From Hathewaya massiliensis (GTDB lineage: Bacteria > Bacillota > Clostridia > Clostridiales > Clostridiaceae): a stretch of 64,000 bases of DNA. The notes below the pieces were generated by a model, which saw only the letters and a program-made list of their open reading frames with translations, was not told the DNA's origin and did no database searches. This document shows, one piece after another, positions 17,600 through 27,612 of the stretch. Both the position numbers and the translations under genes were made by a program. Within the stretch, counting starts at the first letter, position 1. Each line of letters begins with the position of its first letter. The stretch covers positions 124,001-188,000 of the forward strand of contig NZ_CABFVD010000006.1 of assembly GCF_902143515.1 (NCBI RefSeq), in the 5' to 3' direction.

Positions 17600-20500
17600 C
17601 TATTTCTTTTTTAATAACAATCCAATACCACCTAGTATTGTTAATGTTCCAATTAAAATCATAAATTTAAAGTCAAATAAAACACCAGTTTTAGGAAGAA
17701 CATTGTCTATCTTTTCTTTTATATTATTAGTAACTTTATTACTATGCTTATCTTTTGGCTTATCTTTTGGCTTATTTTCTGGCTTATCTTTAATCTTTTC
17801 AACTTCATTCTTAATTGTAAAGTTTTGAGTTTCTGGGGAATTAACATTAACTTCTGTTTTTCTTTTCCAAGAACATACCCCTTAGGAGCCTTGGTTTCTT
17901 TAATTGTGTAATTACCATAATCCACATTGTTAAAAATTGCAACTCCATCCTTATCAGAAATTACTGTAGTTACTTCTTTGCCATCTGTATCATATAAAGT
18001 AAATTCTGCTCCTTGCAGTGGCTTTCCCTTCATATCTGTTTTTGTAATTATAATAACTCCCTTAATTCTATTATTTACTACCTCATAAGTGTACGATTCT
18101 CCGTCCTTATCCACAAATACATTTATAACACCTTCTGAAGCTAAATACCCTTCAGGAACTTTTGTTTCTTTTATAGTATATTCACCATAAAGAACGTTTT
18201 CAAATAATACAACTCCATCTTCTCCAGATACAGCAGTATTAATTCCTTCCCCTTCTGCATTGTATAGTGTAAACTCTGCTCCCTTAAGAGGATTATTATT
18301 CTCATCAGTTTTAAGCAGTTCAATTGTTCCTGTAATCTTTTTATTTTTATAATTATAAGTTATATTCTTTTTATCCTCAGTATTTTTAAGTTGAAATTTG
18401 TATAATTCATTGCTTACAACGTATCCTTTTGGCGCAAGCTTTTCTCTAACATAATAATCTATATCAAACTTTAACTTATTAAATATAACTTCTCCATTAG
18501 CTCCTGTTGGTTCTGATGTTTTTATAACGTTTTCATATTTATCAAGAAGTTCAAATACAGCTCCTTCTAACTTAGTGTTTTCATTATTTTGATCTACTTT
18601 TATAACCTTAATACTACCAGTTTCACCAACTCCACCACCACCAGCACCTTGGAATATAACGTCAACCTTGCTAGACCCTGATGATTCTGTAATTCCTGTT
18701 CCTTTAAAGTATATAGAGTTAGTAAATGGTGACTTTGTCTTGTCTACCACCTCAGTTCTAAAGGTTAAAACATAAGCATCTTCTATTTGAGAAGGCAATG
18801 TAAAAGTAAACTCTCTTGTTGAAGTATTATATTTTACACTATTTTGGTATAGATTAACTTCTTCTCCTTTTACCAAAATTCCATTTGGTTGTAAGGTCTG
18901 TTTAAACAATTTTACGGAACTAGTATCAAGTTCAAGACCTTCTTGAAGAATATCTATTAGAACAGCATCTTTAATTAATATTTTATTAGAGTTAATAGTT
19001 ACGTTCCAATCAATATAAGAATTTCCTCTAGTATAGTCAGCTTTTTTATCTATTAATGTACTTTTTATCTTTCCTGTACCCGTACTTTCTACACTACCAG
19101 GTACTAAATCTGTTATTAATTTTGCTGTATTGCTAAATTCTTTTTCTCCATTAGTATTAAATATTGAATTATCAATAATCCTAGTTTTAAAACTTATTAT
19201 CTGTTCATCTTTAATTTCACTAGGGAAATTATATCTTAAAGTTTTACTAGCTGTATCATAGACATAACTTGATGCTTCTGCTGTACTTCCATTAAGCATA
19301 ATAGAATTAGTTACAAACTCCTGTCCTTCTTTTATACCATCTATAAAATAAGCATTTGGAAGAGTCATTTTGTTTTTGTTAACTACTACCTTCCAAGTAA
19401 TTTCTCTTGTAACATAGTTATAATCTTGGCTAGACTTATTGATAACTTGACTCTGTACATTTTGCACCCCTTGAGATTCAGAAGGTATAATATTATCTCC
19501 TTTTAATTTAGCAGTATTATAATAGTTTTCATTTCTATTTCCTGCATATACATTAGGATCTGTTACTTTTGTTTTAAAAGTTATTACATAGGTTTCATTA
19601 ATATCACCATTAAAAGTATAAGTTAATGTTCCAGTTTTTCCTGGATTGCTTGTTACAGGCACATAATTAAAATTTCCTCCAGTAGTATTTTTATCTATAG
19701 TAGCAGAACCTTGTACATATTCTTGTCCTAGTCTTATGTCATCAGTAACCACTGCATTTTTTATAGATATTTTATTACTATTTACAGTAACTCTCCAAGT
19801 AATTTCACCTGTAGATTTGTTGTACCCTATTCCTTGTTTGCTAATAATACTAGTAGGAACCCCTACCCCCTTATTATCTGAAGCATTGGCTGGTACACCA
19901 TCACCAGTTAAGGTTACTTTATTATTATAGGTCTTTCCTTTGTTAGAGTTAAATGCCTCCTCATCAGTTACCTCTGTTGAAAATTCTATTTTATGTGGCT
20001 CATTTATAGCATTTGGAAAACTATATGTTAACCTTTGTCCAGATAGCGTATAATTATCATCAGTTAATTTTCCATCTACCTTAAGAGTACTAGGTATAAA
20101 AGTTAATCCATTTGGTATATCATCTGTAACTACAGCATTTGGAATACTTTGAGCATTATTGTTTACATAAATAACCCAATTAATTCTCTTTGTATTACTA
20201 TCATAGGTTCCATCTTTTCTAATAAAGTCTGTAACAATCTTAACTGATGCCTCATTAGACTCTACAGTGGTTCCATCATGATTAAAGCTTGCTTTGTTAT
20301 ACTCATACACTGTAGCTCCTTCAGATTCAAAAACCTTTGGATTTATTACCTTAGTTTTAAAGGTAATTGTTTGCTGAGTATCTATTACACCGTGAAAATT
20401 GTAAGTTAGCTTTTTACTGCTATTATCATAATTATAATCAGTACCTTTTGCAATAACACCATTTATCATAACAGAACCTGGTACAAATTCTTGGCCACCT

Positions 20501-21189
20501 GGAATGTTGTCCACAATTTGAGCATTATTAACCTTAACCTCTTCTGGATTAAGAGTTACACTCCAAGTAATTTCATTTTTAGAAGCATCATAGTTTCCTT
20601 CCTTATTCACAGAAGCCTTAGGTGCTTCAGGTTGTTCAAAGTTTACATTAATTACAACAGGTGAAGAATTTCCTCCAACTTCAAACTTTATATGTACTGG
20701 ACTAGGTCCCCCTATCTGGTCAGGATCAAATTGAGTATTAATATAAAAGAACCCTGAAACATTAGAATTATTCTCTGCAAATTCATTAAAAGTAATAGTA
20801 ACTTTACCATCAGTATTTATCTTAACATTTGCAACAGTGTCACCATTATCAAGGGTAATAGGGAAATCTAGCTCACTTATTATTTCTATTTCCTTTGGTA
20901 TTTGCATGGTGTAAGAATCGCCTTTTTTTACTGTACCCTTATTAGGAATGGCAAACTTATAAGTTAGCTTAACTTCTACATTCTTACTTATGGGATTTGA
21001 TGATTCCTCTATAGGTTGTCCTTTACCATCGGTTAAAGTTACTTCGGTTATAAAAGGAAAACTACTTGTAATATCTTTAGCTTTAACCTTCATAATAGAT
21101 GAAATAGGTAGAAGCTGAAAAATCATAGCAATTAATGCTATAAAAACAGCTCCCTTATTCCGTCGATTATAATTTTTTCTTTTTTTCAT
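17600..21189 (-). CDS. LPXTG collagen-adhesin-type surface protein, frameshifted before its anchor
   Basis: The protein has a signal peptide (RRNKGAVFIALIAMIFQLLP), an adhesive head, five tandem ~125-residue Ig-like modules each opening near a ITW(K/R/S)V strand and continuing AVVTDDI..GQEFV, and three ~75-residue Cna_B/SpaA modules with LKGAEFTLY and YTIKETK(V/A)P strands. The open frame goes to 17719 and ends in Lys/Gln-rich nonsense after VLGKEKQ. Adding one A in the run at 17857-17861 restores a Lys/Pro spacer, LPKTG, a membrane helix and a KKK tail, with the stop at 17600, giving 1196 residues. As written the protein would be secreted, not anchored. The frame opens at 21258, but the ATG at 21189 follows AAAGGAA and is preferred. 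Confidence 0.88.
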
Positions 21190-21603
21190 TGACAAAATTC
21201 CTTTCATAATTTTATTAGTACTCATTCTAATATATTTATATTTATAACTAGGTATCATTTTAATTAAAATGGTACTGATAAATATTTACATGTTATTTTA
21301 TATTTTAGTATTGGGCTTACAATTCATAATAATTATTAACTAATTATAATTATTATGAATTGTTGCGGAATAATTATATCACTTTTCTATAACTAATTCT
21401 ACTACTTTTTAATAAAAATTATTAGATGTTGATTGTTGGATTAAATATAAAATACATCATTATAAAATAAATATAACTACAAAATTCATCTCCATATCAT
21501 ATTATCCTAATTATAAAATTGTAGTAATAGATAATTCGACTTTTAGAAAAACGATTGCCTATAGTCCTTTAATTTCCAATTATCTCCGCACACTTCTCTT
21601 AAA
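21190..21603. promoter_or_regulatory. Adhesin upstream region with an 18-bp perfect palindrome
   Basis: ACAATTCATAATAATTAT (21319-21336) and its exact reverse complement (21346-21363) flank a nine-base spacer, about 130 bases before the adhesin start. No T-tract follows on either strand, so an operator or an RNA leader structure is likelier than a terminator. The rest of the ~410-bp gap is AT-rich with no feature I can name; the hydrolase upstream has no clear terminator. Confidence 0.5.
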
Positions 21604-22638
21604 TTAATACCTTACAATATCCTTTAACACTTTATTAAATTTATCACTCTCTGTATATTGAGGGTAATGAGAAGATTTTTCAAACCATATAATTTTCTTT
21701 GAAGGTGCTTCCAGAAACTTATAATATTTCTCCACTAAACTAGAAGGAGTAGTGTAATCATATCTTCCCAAACAAAAGTATACTGGAACCGCTACACTTT
21801 TCATTTCACTAAATAAATCATAATCGGGATTTTGTCCCCACAATTTATCAGCTGAAAGCTTATTACCTAAAGCATATTTTATTCCATCCCATCCATTACA
21901 CTCATATGAAAATAAATTCCCAAGCACAATATCTTTTTTAATATTTAAACCCTCCTTTATGGGTGAGTATTTAGATATTATTTTCTCCTTTTGTAGTGTT
22001 CCGTCTACAACCTCATTATAGGGTGGTATTCCAATTTTTTCTAATATTTTTAGTGCTTTATCATCCTTATTTTCTTTAGCTAACTCCTTAGCATAATTAT
22101 ATGAAATAAGCTCTCCTTCCCTTTGACTTATAACTTGTCCAACTCCCACATAGGCTAAAATTTTAGAAGAATCTTCTTTCAGTATTTTCATTGCTAATTC
22201 ACTGCCCCAAGAATGTCCAACAACAATTATCTTTTCCTTTTTATAGGTTTTACATAGGTATTCAATTACCTCTATTCCATCCTTAACTAACTGCTCCTTG
22301 GTCAAGGTTTCCTTATCCATAAAAAGTGAGTATGATTTTCCTGATCCTCTTTGATCCCAATTCACAACAATAAAATCCTCTTCTAGCTTTGACTGATACT
22401 TTCCACCATAACAAATTTGAGCAAGTCCAGGTCCCCCATGTAAAAACAAAACTAATGGATTATCTTTATTATGTCCTCTTATCAATAGGGCTTGATTTTG
22501 TCCACCAATATTAACATTTTTTAATTGGCTAATACTTTTATTTCCATTGATACTTTGTGTAAATGTAGGTCTAAATAAGAAAATTATTATTGATATAGTA
22601 ACTAATATTACTATTATTTTTTTTATTTTATATTTCAT
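21604..22638 (-). CDS. Alpha/beta hydrolase, proline-iminopeptidase-like (S33 type)
   Basis: This 344-residue hydrolase has an N-terminal membrane anchor or uncleaved signal (about 7-23), so it probably acts outside the membrane. The oxyanion motif is HGGPGLAQ, followed by VVNWDQRGSGKSY. The nucleophile is in VGHSWGSELA, the Asp is probably in LGRYDYTTP, and the His is in KSSHYPQYTE. This order matches family S33 peptidases and related esterases. The substrate may be a peptide or an ester. The ribosome site is GGAGGTCGCAT directly before the ATG. It is a single gene, with no link to the adhesin beyond position. Confidence 0.87.
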   Translation of the reverse strand: MKYKIKKIIVILVTISIIIFLFRPTFTQSINGNKSISQLKNVNIGGQNQALLIRGHNKDNPLVLFLHGGPGLAQICYGGKYQSKLEEDFIVVNWDQRGSGKSYSLFMDKETLTKEQLVKDGIEVIEYLCKTYKKEKIIVVGHSWGSELAMKILKEDSSKILAYVGVGQVISQREGELISYNYAKELAKENKDDKALKILEKIGIPPYNEVVDGTLQKEKIISKYSPIKEGLNIKKDIVLGNLFSYECNGWDGIKYALGNKLSADKLWGQNPDYDLFSEMKSVAVPVYFCLGRYDYTTPSSLVEKYYKFLEAPSKKIIWFEKSSHYPQYTESDKFNKVLKDIVRY

Positions 22639-22719
22639 ATGCGACCTCCAAAATTATATTATTTCGATATAAATAACCATTTATTTTTTTGTCAAAATAA
22701 CCTGGCCTTTTTTTATAAT

Positions 22720-22818
22720 TCATAAGCTTAGTGTACTTTCTGTAAATACTACTTTATCACTAATATTTCTTTTACAATATAATAAATCGCCATTAGCTGA
22801 AATGTAAATATTAATCAC
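22720..22818 (-). CDS. Possible 32-residue small protein
   Basis: A GTG at 22818 preceded by GGTTGGAGG opens a frame of 32 residues starting VINIYISANGDLLYCKRN and ending at TGA 22720. The mix of residues looks protein-like, and the frame extends a few codons upstream without a start, so it could equally be the remnant of a larger gene. No family is recognised. Confidence 0.2.
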   Translation of the reverse strand: MINIYISANGDLLYCKRNISDKVVFTESTLSL

Positions 22819-23017
22819 ATTTTTATAGCCTCCAACCTTAAAATAATTAATTGTGCTTTATTTATACTTATATGAATGAATAAAGTATAACTTTTTACCT
22901 ATTAGTAATATTGTAGCAATTTTAATTTATTTACACAATATTTATAATTTTTATCCATTACTAAAAAAGTTTATATCAAAGTTTGATTATTATAATAATT
23001 GCTTCCTATAATAAAAA

Positions 23018-23043
23018 AATACCTGACAAATGCCAAGTATTAG
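23018..23043 (-). terminator. Terminator of the Crp-family regulator gene
   Basis: Read on the minus strand, AATACTTG pairs with CAGGTATT (one G-U pair) and is followed by seven Ts. It starts at the stop codon region. Confidence 0.75.
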
Positions 23044-23044
23044 T

Positions 23045-23731
23045 CTAATCTATTAATAGTTCATTTAAATCCTTAAGTATTGATATTTTACCTCTTTGTA
23101 ATTTTATATATCCCCTCTTTTCAATTCCTTTTAGCTTCCTGCTAACAACCTCTCTAACAGAATCAATTTCAAAGGCTAATTGACTATGTGTTATATAAAT
23201 TACTTTACTATCTTTATTAATAAGTAACCTTATAAGTCTCTTATCTAAGGATTCATGGATTATTCTTTCTTTGTTTTCTATAATAATGTTTAACTTATTA
23301 TATAAGTCTTTATATATATATGATAAAAACTCTTTATCTCCCATAAGATACTTTTCAACTATGTTAGCTGGAATTATGCATATTTCAGAGTTCTGAATTG
23401 CCTTACCTACTATTTTTAAAGATTCTAAGCTTGATAAACAACTAAGGGCTTCATGGCAAAATTCTCCTTGTTCTATATTATAAAGATTAGTTTCATCTCC
23501 ACTTTCATTAATTTTTTGTATTTTTATTGTTCCTTTTATGACAAATAAAATTCCTTGGCATGTTCCCACTGTTAATTTTACATACTCATTAAAATGCATA
23601 ATTCTAAAAATTGCTTCCCTTTTTATTATTCCATCATTATCCATATCAATTTTCTCTAAGACTGGATATGCTTTATATAGAGATTTTATATTTTTTAACC
23701 TATTTCTTAAATTTTCATCATGATGAGTCAT
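23045..23731 (-). CDS. Crp/Fnr-family transcriptional regulator
   Basis: This 228-residue regulator has a cyclic-nucleotide-binding-type beta barrel (about 35-135; GILFVIKGTIKIQKI and EQGEFCHEALSCL) and a C-terminal winged helix (about 160-225) with the recognition helix in VREVVSRKLKGIEKRGYIKL. It lacks the N-terminal Cys cluster of Fnr; the Cys in FCHEALSC are scattered. In clostridia such regulators often neighbour redox or nitrosative-stress genes, and here the gene lies beside a 4Fe-4S membrane protein on the same strand, about 130 bases downstream. The ligand is unknown. Confidence 0.9.
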   Translation of the reverse strand: MTHHDENLRNRLKNIKSLYKAYPVLEKIDMDNDGIIKREAIFRIMHFNEYVKLTVGTCQGILFVIKGTIKIQKINESGDETNLYNIEQGEFCHEALSCLSSLESLKIVGKAIQNSEICIIPANIVEKYLMGDKEFLSYIYKDLYNKLNIIIENKERIIHESLDKRLIRLLINKDSKVIYITHSQLAFEIDSVREVVSRKLKGIEKRGYIKLQRGKISILKDLNELLID

Positions 23732-23858
23732 TTACTTTCCTCCACAATTTTCTAATATATAAGTATTAATAAATAAACTTTATTAATTACATATATTATA
23801 ATGTATGAAAGGGAGAGAATGAATTACTATATAGTATACTCTTTTTTAATAGTTATAA

Positions 23859-24515
23859 TTATTTTAAATTAATCTTATTATAACCTATTGATTTTTTAGG
23901 ACATGCACTTACACATTTTCCACATTGTATACAATCAGGATGACTAAGTAAATCACCTTTATATTAATAAGGAACTATTCCTAGGGAACATTTTTTTTCG
24001 CATATCTTACAAGAAACACAATTAGATGATACCTGTAATACTTTTTTATTAGTGCTAAACTTTGATACAATTGCCGCTATAGTTCCCATAGGACAAAAAC
24101 TGCACCAAGTTCTATGGTTATAGAATAGTGATAATACTATACCTATTATTGTGGTTACAACAATAATTCTATAAAACACCATTCCAATACCATAAAGATT
24201 TCCCCAATTTTCTTTAATTCCTAATGTAAACATAGTCATCATAAATATTACAACTAAAGCTCGAAAAAAATAAGATTTTAAAAACTTCGGCACTTCTCTC
24301 TTATTACTAAATTTAGAAACTATATTATCGTAAAAATTTCCTCTTGGACATAAATTACCACACCAAAACCTTCCCCTAAATATAGATAGGATTATGGGTG
24401 CTACCATACAAATAATAGCTACTAATGAGAATCTTAGATCAATTAATCCTAATAAAATAAATGCAATCAATACTGTAAATGAATACTTTTTCCACAATTT
24501 AAAAATAAATTTCAT
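23859..24515 (-). CDS. 4Fe-4S membrane protein (NapH/polyferredoxin type), truncated by an in-frame stop
   Basis: Four or so membrane helices carry the motifs CGNLCPRG and CSFCPMG, typical of NapH/RdxA-type polyferredoxins that pass electrons across the membrane. A ferredoxin cluster CVSCKICEKKCSLG follows. Translation stops at TAA 23964-23966 after 183 residues (GIVPY), but the same frame continues YKGDLLSHPDCIQCGKCVSACPKK to a second TAA at 23859-23861. A full protein of 218 residues with two 4Fe-4S clusters is therefore implied, cut by a single nonsense codon, probably once GAA, AAA or CAA. It is preceded by a small CxxC membrane protein gene 42 bases upstream. Confidence 0.82.
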
Positions 24516-24557
24516 AAAACCCCTCCATTGGCTTAGTTTTTATGAATTTATTATAAA

Positions 24558-24731
24558 TTAATTATTTGAATATTTAAGTGACTTAGTCACAGATTCTGTG
24601 CTCTTGCTAAATGTTTCTCTTTTACAATATGAACACAAATCTAATGCCATTTCCACCTTAATCATTAAAACTCTTATAATCCCAATTATCCAAATAACAG
24701 TAATAAATATTTGTGTTGTCCATATGTTCAT
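24558..24731 (-). CDS. Small CxxC membrane protein, 57 residues
   Basis: An ATG at 24731, preceded by GGGAG, opens a 57-residue frame. It has one hydrophobic helix (about 8-24, IFITVIWIIGIIRVLMI) and a short tail with LDLCSYCKRE, a CxxC that could bind metal or a cluster. It stops 42 bases before the polyferredoxin gene on the same strand, so the two are very likely one operon. The left end of the IS lies 25 bases upstream and may have replaced the promoter. I do not recognise a family. Confidence 0.65.
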   Translation of the reverse strand: MNIWTTQIFITVIWIIGIIRVLMIKVEMALDLCSYCKRETFSKSTESVTKSLKYSNN

Positions 24732-24756
24732 AAAAAAACTCCCAGTTTTCTCTGGT

Positions 24757-26560
24757 TAGTGTAAAGTTTTTTACACTATATTTTTTACTTTATCTTTATA
24801 TATCAAGCGTTCCAACGTTTTTTTTGAATAAAAAAACAATAACCCCTTTTTTCTGTTATAATTGAGTCTACCACAACACAAAAAACAGAAAGGATGTCAT
24901 TGCTATGGATTCAATTATAACTTATTTACTTTTATATATTCAATACCAAAACAAAATTATTTTAGAACTTTTTTTATTTATATCTAAATATATTCCTCTT
25001 AAACAATTGGTTTTTGAGGATTCACATAGTCCCGAATATCAGAAGTTTAAGGTGGATAAACTACCTAAAATTGTTCTTTTTGAAAAGGTAGACTATCAAC
25101 TTCTTTTAGCTTACTATAAACATAAATATAATAAACTAACCAAACCTGTTCAGAGACGTAGTTGGAAGTCCATCCCTGAAAATATCCTATGGCCTAAATG
25201 CGGTGCTCCTCACCAGTATATCTATGATAATAATGGTTCTAGAGGGCAATACCAATGCAAGATTTGTGGTGAAAATTTTAATGAAAGTAACCACACTACT
25301 AAACCTATAGTATTTAGTTGCCCTTATTGCGGACAAACTCTTTCTCCAAAGAAAGATCGTAAGCATTTTAGAATACATAAGTGTGTTAATCCTAAGTGTT
25401 CCTACTACCGCAAGAACTTAGACAAGCTGCCTAAAGGCTTAAGTGACGCTGATAAACACAAGTACAAGCTCCACTACATCTATCGTGAGTTCACCATAGA
25501 TGTCTTTAAAATGGACTTACATGAACTTCCTTCTAGAGCAATTAACTTTAAGTATAAGAAGTTTAATGCCCACATTATGGGGCTTTGCCTTACTTATCAC
25601 GTTAATCTTAAGCTATCTACTAGACAGACAGCACATGCCTTGGAAGAAGTACACGGAATAAAGATTTCACATACAATGGTTGCTAATTATGCTATGACTG
25701 CTGCCGCAGTTATAAAGCCTTTTGTTGACACATTTGACTACAAACCATCTAATATTCTTTCAGCTGATGAAACCTATATCAAGGTAAAAGGTATAAAACA
25801 TTACGTTTGGATTATCATGGATGCCTGTAAGAAGTCTATCTTAGGCTATCAAGTATCTGATACTCGTGCTGTAGGTCCATGTATCCTCACTATGCGTATG
25901 GCTTTTGAGAAGTTTAAAAAATCCCCTAATAAAGCCTTAAAATTCATTGCAGACGGCTATAGTGCCTATCCTCTTGCAAGTCAGCAGTGAAAAATCGTTA
26001 ATGGATGGGACTTTGATGTTACTCAAGTTATCGGACTCACCAATGATGATGCTGTATCCACCGAATTTCGTTGGGTAAAGCAAGTAGTAGAACGGCTTAA
26101 CCGTACCTTCAAATCTTCTTATGGCGTTACCTGTGGTTATGGAAGCGAGAATGGTGCACTTTATGGCGTTTCCCTTTGGGTTGCCTATTATAACTTTCTA
26201 CGTCCTCATCCTTATAACTACTGGAAGCCACTAAATGAGATAGATATTTTAACTAATGCGGGCAATATGCCTGCTAAGTGGCAATTACTTATTTATCTTG
26301 GTCAACAAACAATATTAAAGATGCAATCTGAAAATTCTGCTTAATTTAGTTATAAAGTAAATATACGATATTTCTGAGCCACTACGTGGATAAATTAATG
26401 TGGCCATTAGCAATATCAAAAATTTTCCTTCTCTAAAAAGGATTTTTTGTCATGCTCAAAATTCGTTGTTTTATCTTAAAATCATAATGCATTTTACTAT
26501 TTTACACCCTTCGGGCAAATCATTTTTGAACTTGGCTTTTTCATATTTCACTTTACACTA
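24757..26560 (+). mobile_element. Insertion sequence with 11-bp terminal inverted repeats
   Basis: TAGTGTAAAGT at the left and its reverse complement at the right bound about 1.8 kb holding one transposase gene. The transposase is visibly richer in G and C than the DNA around it. I cannot see a clear target duplication, so the ends remain provisional. A hairpin TTTCCTT / AAGGATTTTTT near 26426-26449 may end the transposase transcript. The 216 bases after the transposase stop within the element hold no other gene. Confidence 0.6.
24905..26344 (+). pseudogene. IS transposase (DDE_Tnp_IS240-like) with zinc ribbons, broken by an in-frame TGA
   Basis: The first 361 residues stop at TGA 25988-25990 after FIADGYSAYPLASQQ, but the same frame runs on to TAA at 26342-26344, giving 479 residues if read through. 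The N-terminus has two Cys-X2-Cys ribbons (CKICGENF region and CPYCGQTL with KCVNPKCSYY). The DDE core shows the first Asp in ILSADETYIKVKG, the second in FIADGYSAY, and the Glu beyond the stop in WVKQVVERLNRTFK. As written the product lacks the Glu, so it should be inactive unless the TGA is an error. The ATG follows AGAAAGGATGTCATTGCT. Confidence 0.82.
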
Positions 26561-26876
26561 TCAAAACTTAATAATTTAATTATACTAGAAAAGATTTTCT
26601 TTGACTACTATATATTAAATATATAGTAATTAGTTCCAAATTCCTAAAATTTTCTTAGGTATATAATTGCTATGAAAATGCCCTGTAAGTATTTAGACTT
26701 TTTGAATCTTTCCTATTTTTCCATTTCATTGGTTGTAATCTTTAACAATATCTATACGATATACATTGTGCTTGTTTGAATAATTACAATTTAAAATCTA
26801 ATAGATTTTAAACATTCTAGGCGCACCACAAAAAAAGAGCCCCTAATAGAACTCTTTTTCAGTAATGCCTTAATTA
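26561..26876. other. Intergenic region between the IS and the toxin-antitoxin pair
   Basis: This 316-bp AT-rich stretch contains only the terminator of the downstream-oriented pair at its right edge and a weak ACTATATATTAAATATATAGT palindrome at about 26606-26628. I see no gene. Confidence 0.35.
26830..26860 (-). terminator. Terminator of the MntA/HepT-like pair
   Basis: AAAAAGAG pairs with CTCTTTTT over eight bases with a 12-base loop. The minus-strand reading ends in seven Ts. It begins about 17 bases past the nucleotidyltransferase stop. Confidence 0.8.
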
Positions 26877-27185
26877 TTACTTTTTCTCATAAATAACTTT
26901 TCCAGCTCTTGTGATATGTTCCTTTAACTCATTGTGTTCTGTGTGGGTAAAATCTACTATATCAAATAAATATGGCATTGGACTTTCATCTTCAAGCATT
27001 GAATGAAGTCTAGCTAATATATCAAAATTTATATCCTCACCATAAATAGCTATATCAATATCTGATCCTGACTTATAATTGCCTTTTGCACGTGAACCAA
27101 AAATTACTGCTTTTTTAATTTGTGAAAATCTACCTATAACATCAATAATATATTCTAAGTCAGAATCTTTTAATCCAAAACTCAT
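26877..27185 (-). CDS. MntA-like nucleotidyltransferase (antitoxin)
   Basis: This 102-residue minimal nucleotidyltransferase has the GS-X10-DXD signature in FGSRAKGNYKSGSDIDIAI and a third acidic position in the strand around LFDIVDF. In MntA/HepT pairs this enzyme modifies a Tyr of the HEPN toxin with AMP and so silences it. It is the second gene of the pair, overlapping the upstream HEPN-like gene by four bases (ATGA), with a terminator after it. The order toxin-then-antitoxin, the overlap and the motif in the partner support a type VII toxin-antitoxin module, though the HI0074/HI0073 class is also described without toxicity data. Confidence 0.85.
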   Translation of the reverse strand: MSFGLKDSDLEYIIDVIGRFSQIKKAVIFGSRAKGNYKSGSDIDIAIYGEDINFDILARLHSMLEDESPMPYLFDIVDFTHTEHNELKEHITRAGKVIYEKK

Positions 27186-27577
27186 AGTTCTGCCTCCAAC
27201 TTATATAATAATTCTTTAAGCACAGGATAATATTTTTCTTTAATAAGGTTCTCTGCTTCTTTTGCAACATCTTCATCATAAGTATGAGCCATTAAATTTC
27301 TTTTGTTTAATGCATCAATCCATGTATGACCATCTGTAATTAATTCTATTTGAAAAGCTGTTTGTATAGATGACCTAGGACTTTTCACTTCAAATCCTTC
27401 CTGCTCCAGATAATCTTTCATGGTTTTCCATGCTAATTCAAATGTATATTCAAAGCACTGAATTAATCCTTGAACTTCAAATTTGTTAAGCTCACCTTTT
27501 TCTATAAATTCTGTTAGTTGTATAGTAGCTTTTTTATAGTTAGAAAACCTTTGTTTCCAACGAATATCTTCATTCAT
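27182..27577 (-). CDS. HI0074-family HEPN-like protein (putative HepT-type toxin)
   Basis: This 131-residue all-helical protein belongs to the family annotated as nucleotidyltransferase substrate-binding, HI0074 type. It carries RNLMAHTY at about residues 91-98, an exact R-X4-H-X-Y motif, which is the RNase active site of HEPN toxins with the Tyr that MntA-type partners modify. The following helix is rich in Glu and Lys. It overlaps the nucleotidyltransferase gene by four bases, so the two are coupled. Toxicity is inferred from the motif and the architecture, not shown. The ribosome site AAAGTAGGTG precedes the ATG. Confidence 0.85.
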   Translation of the reverse strand: MNEDIRWKQRFSNYKKATIQLTEFIEKGELNKFEVQGLIQCFEYTFELAWKTMKDYLEQEGFEVKSPRSSIQTAFQIELITDGHTWIDALNKRNLMAHTYDEDVAKEAENLIKEKYYPVLKELLYKLEAEL

Positions 27578-27612
27578 CTATAAACACCTACTTTCTATAA
27601 ATGTTTTTCTAA

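Larger units (their letters stand above)
22639..23044. other. AT-rich intergenic region
   Basis: This 406-bp gap between the Crp-family gene and the hydrolase contains the Crp-gene terminator at its right edge and a possible 32-residue frame (22720-22818). The remaining sequence is AT-rich and probably includes the hydrolase promoter. I see no repeat or conserved RNA. Confidence 0.4.

Noticed and set aside
26606-26628. Operator from the ACTATATATTAAATATATAGT palindrome
   Set aside because: Pure A/T palindromes of this length are common by chance in this DNA and no gene start is close.
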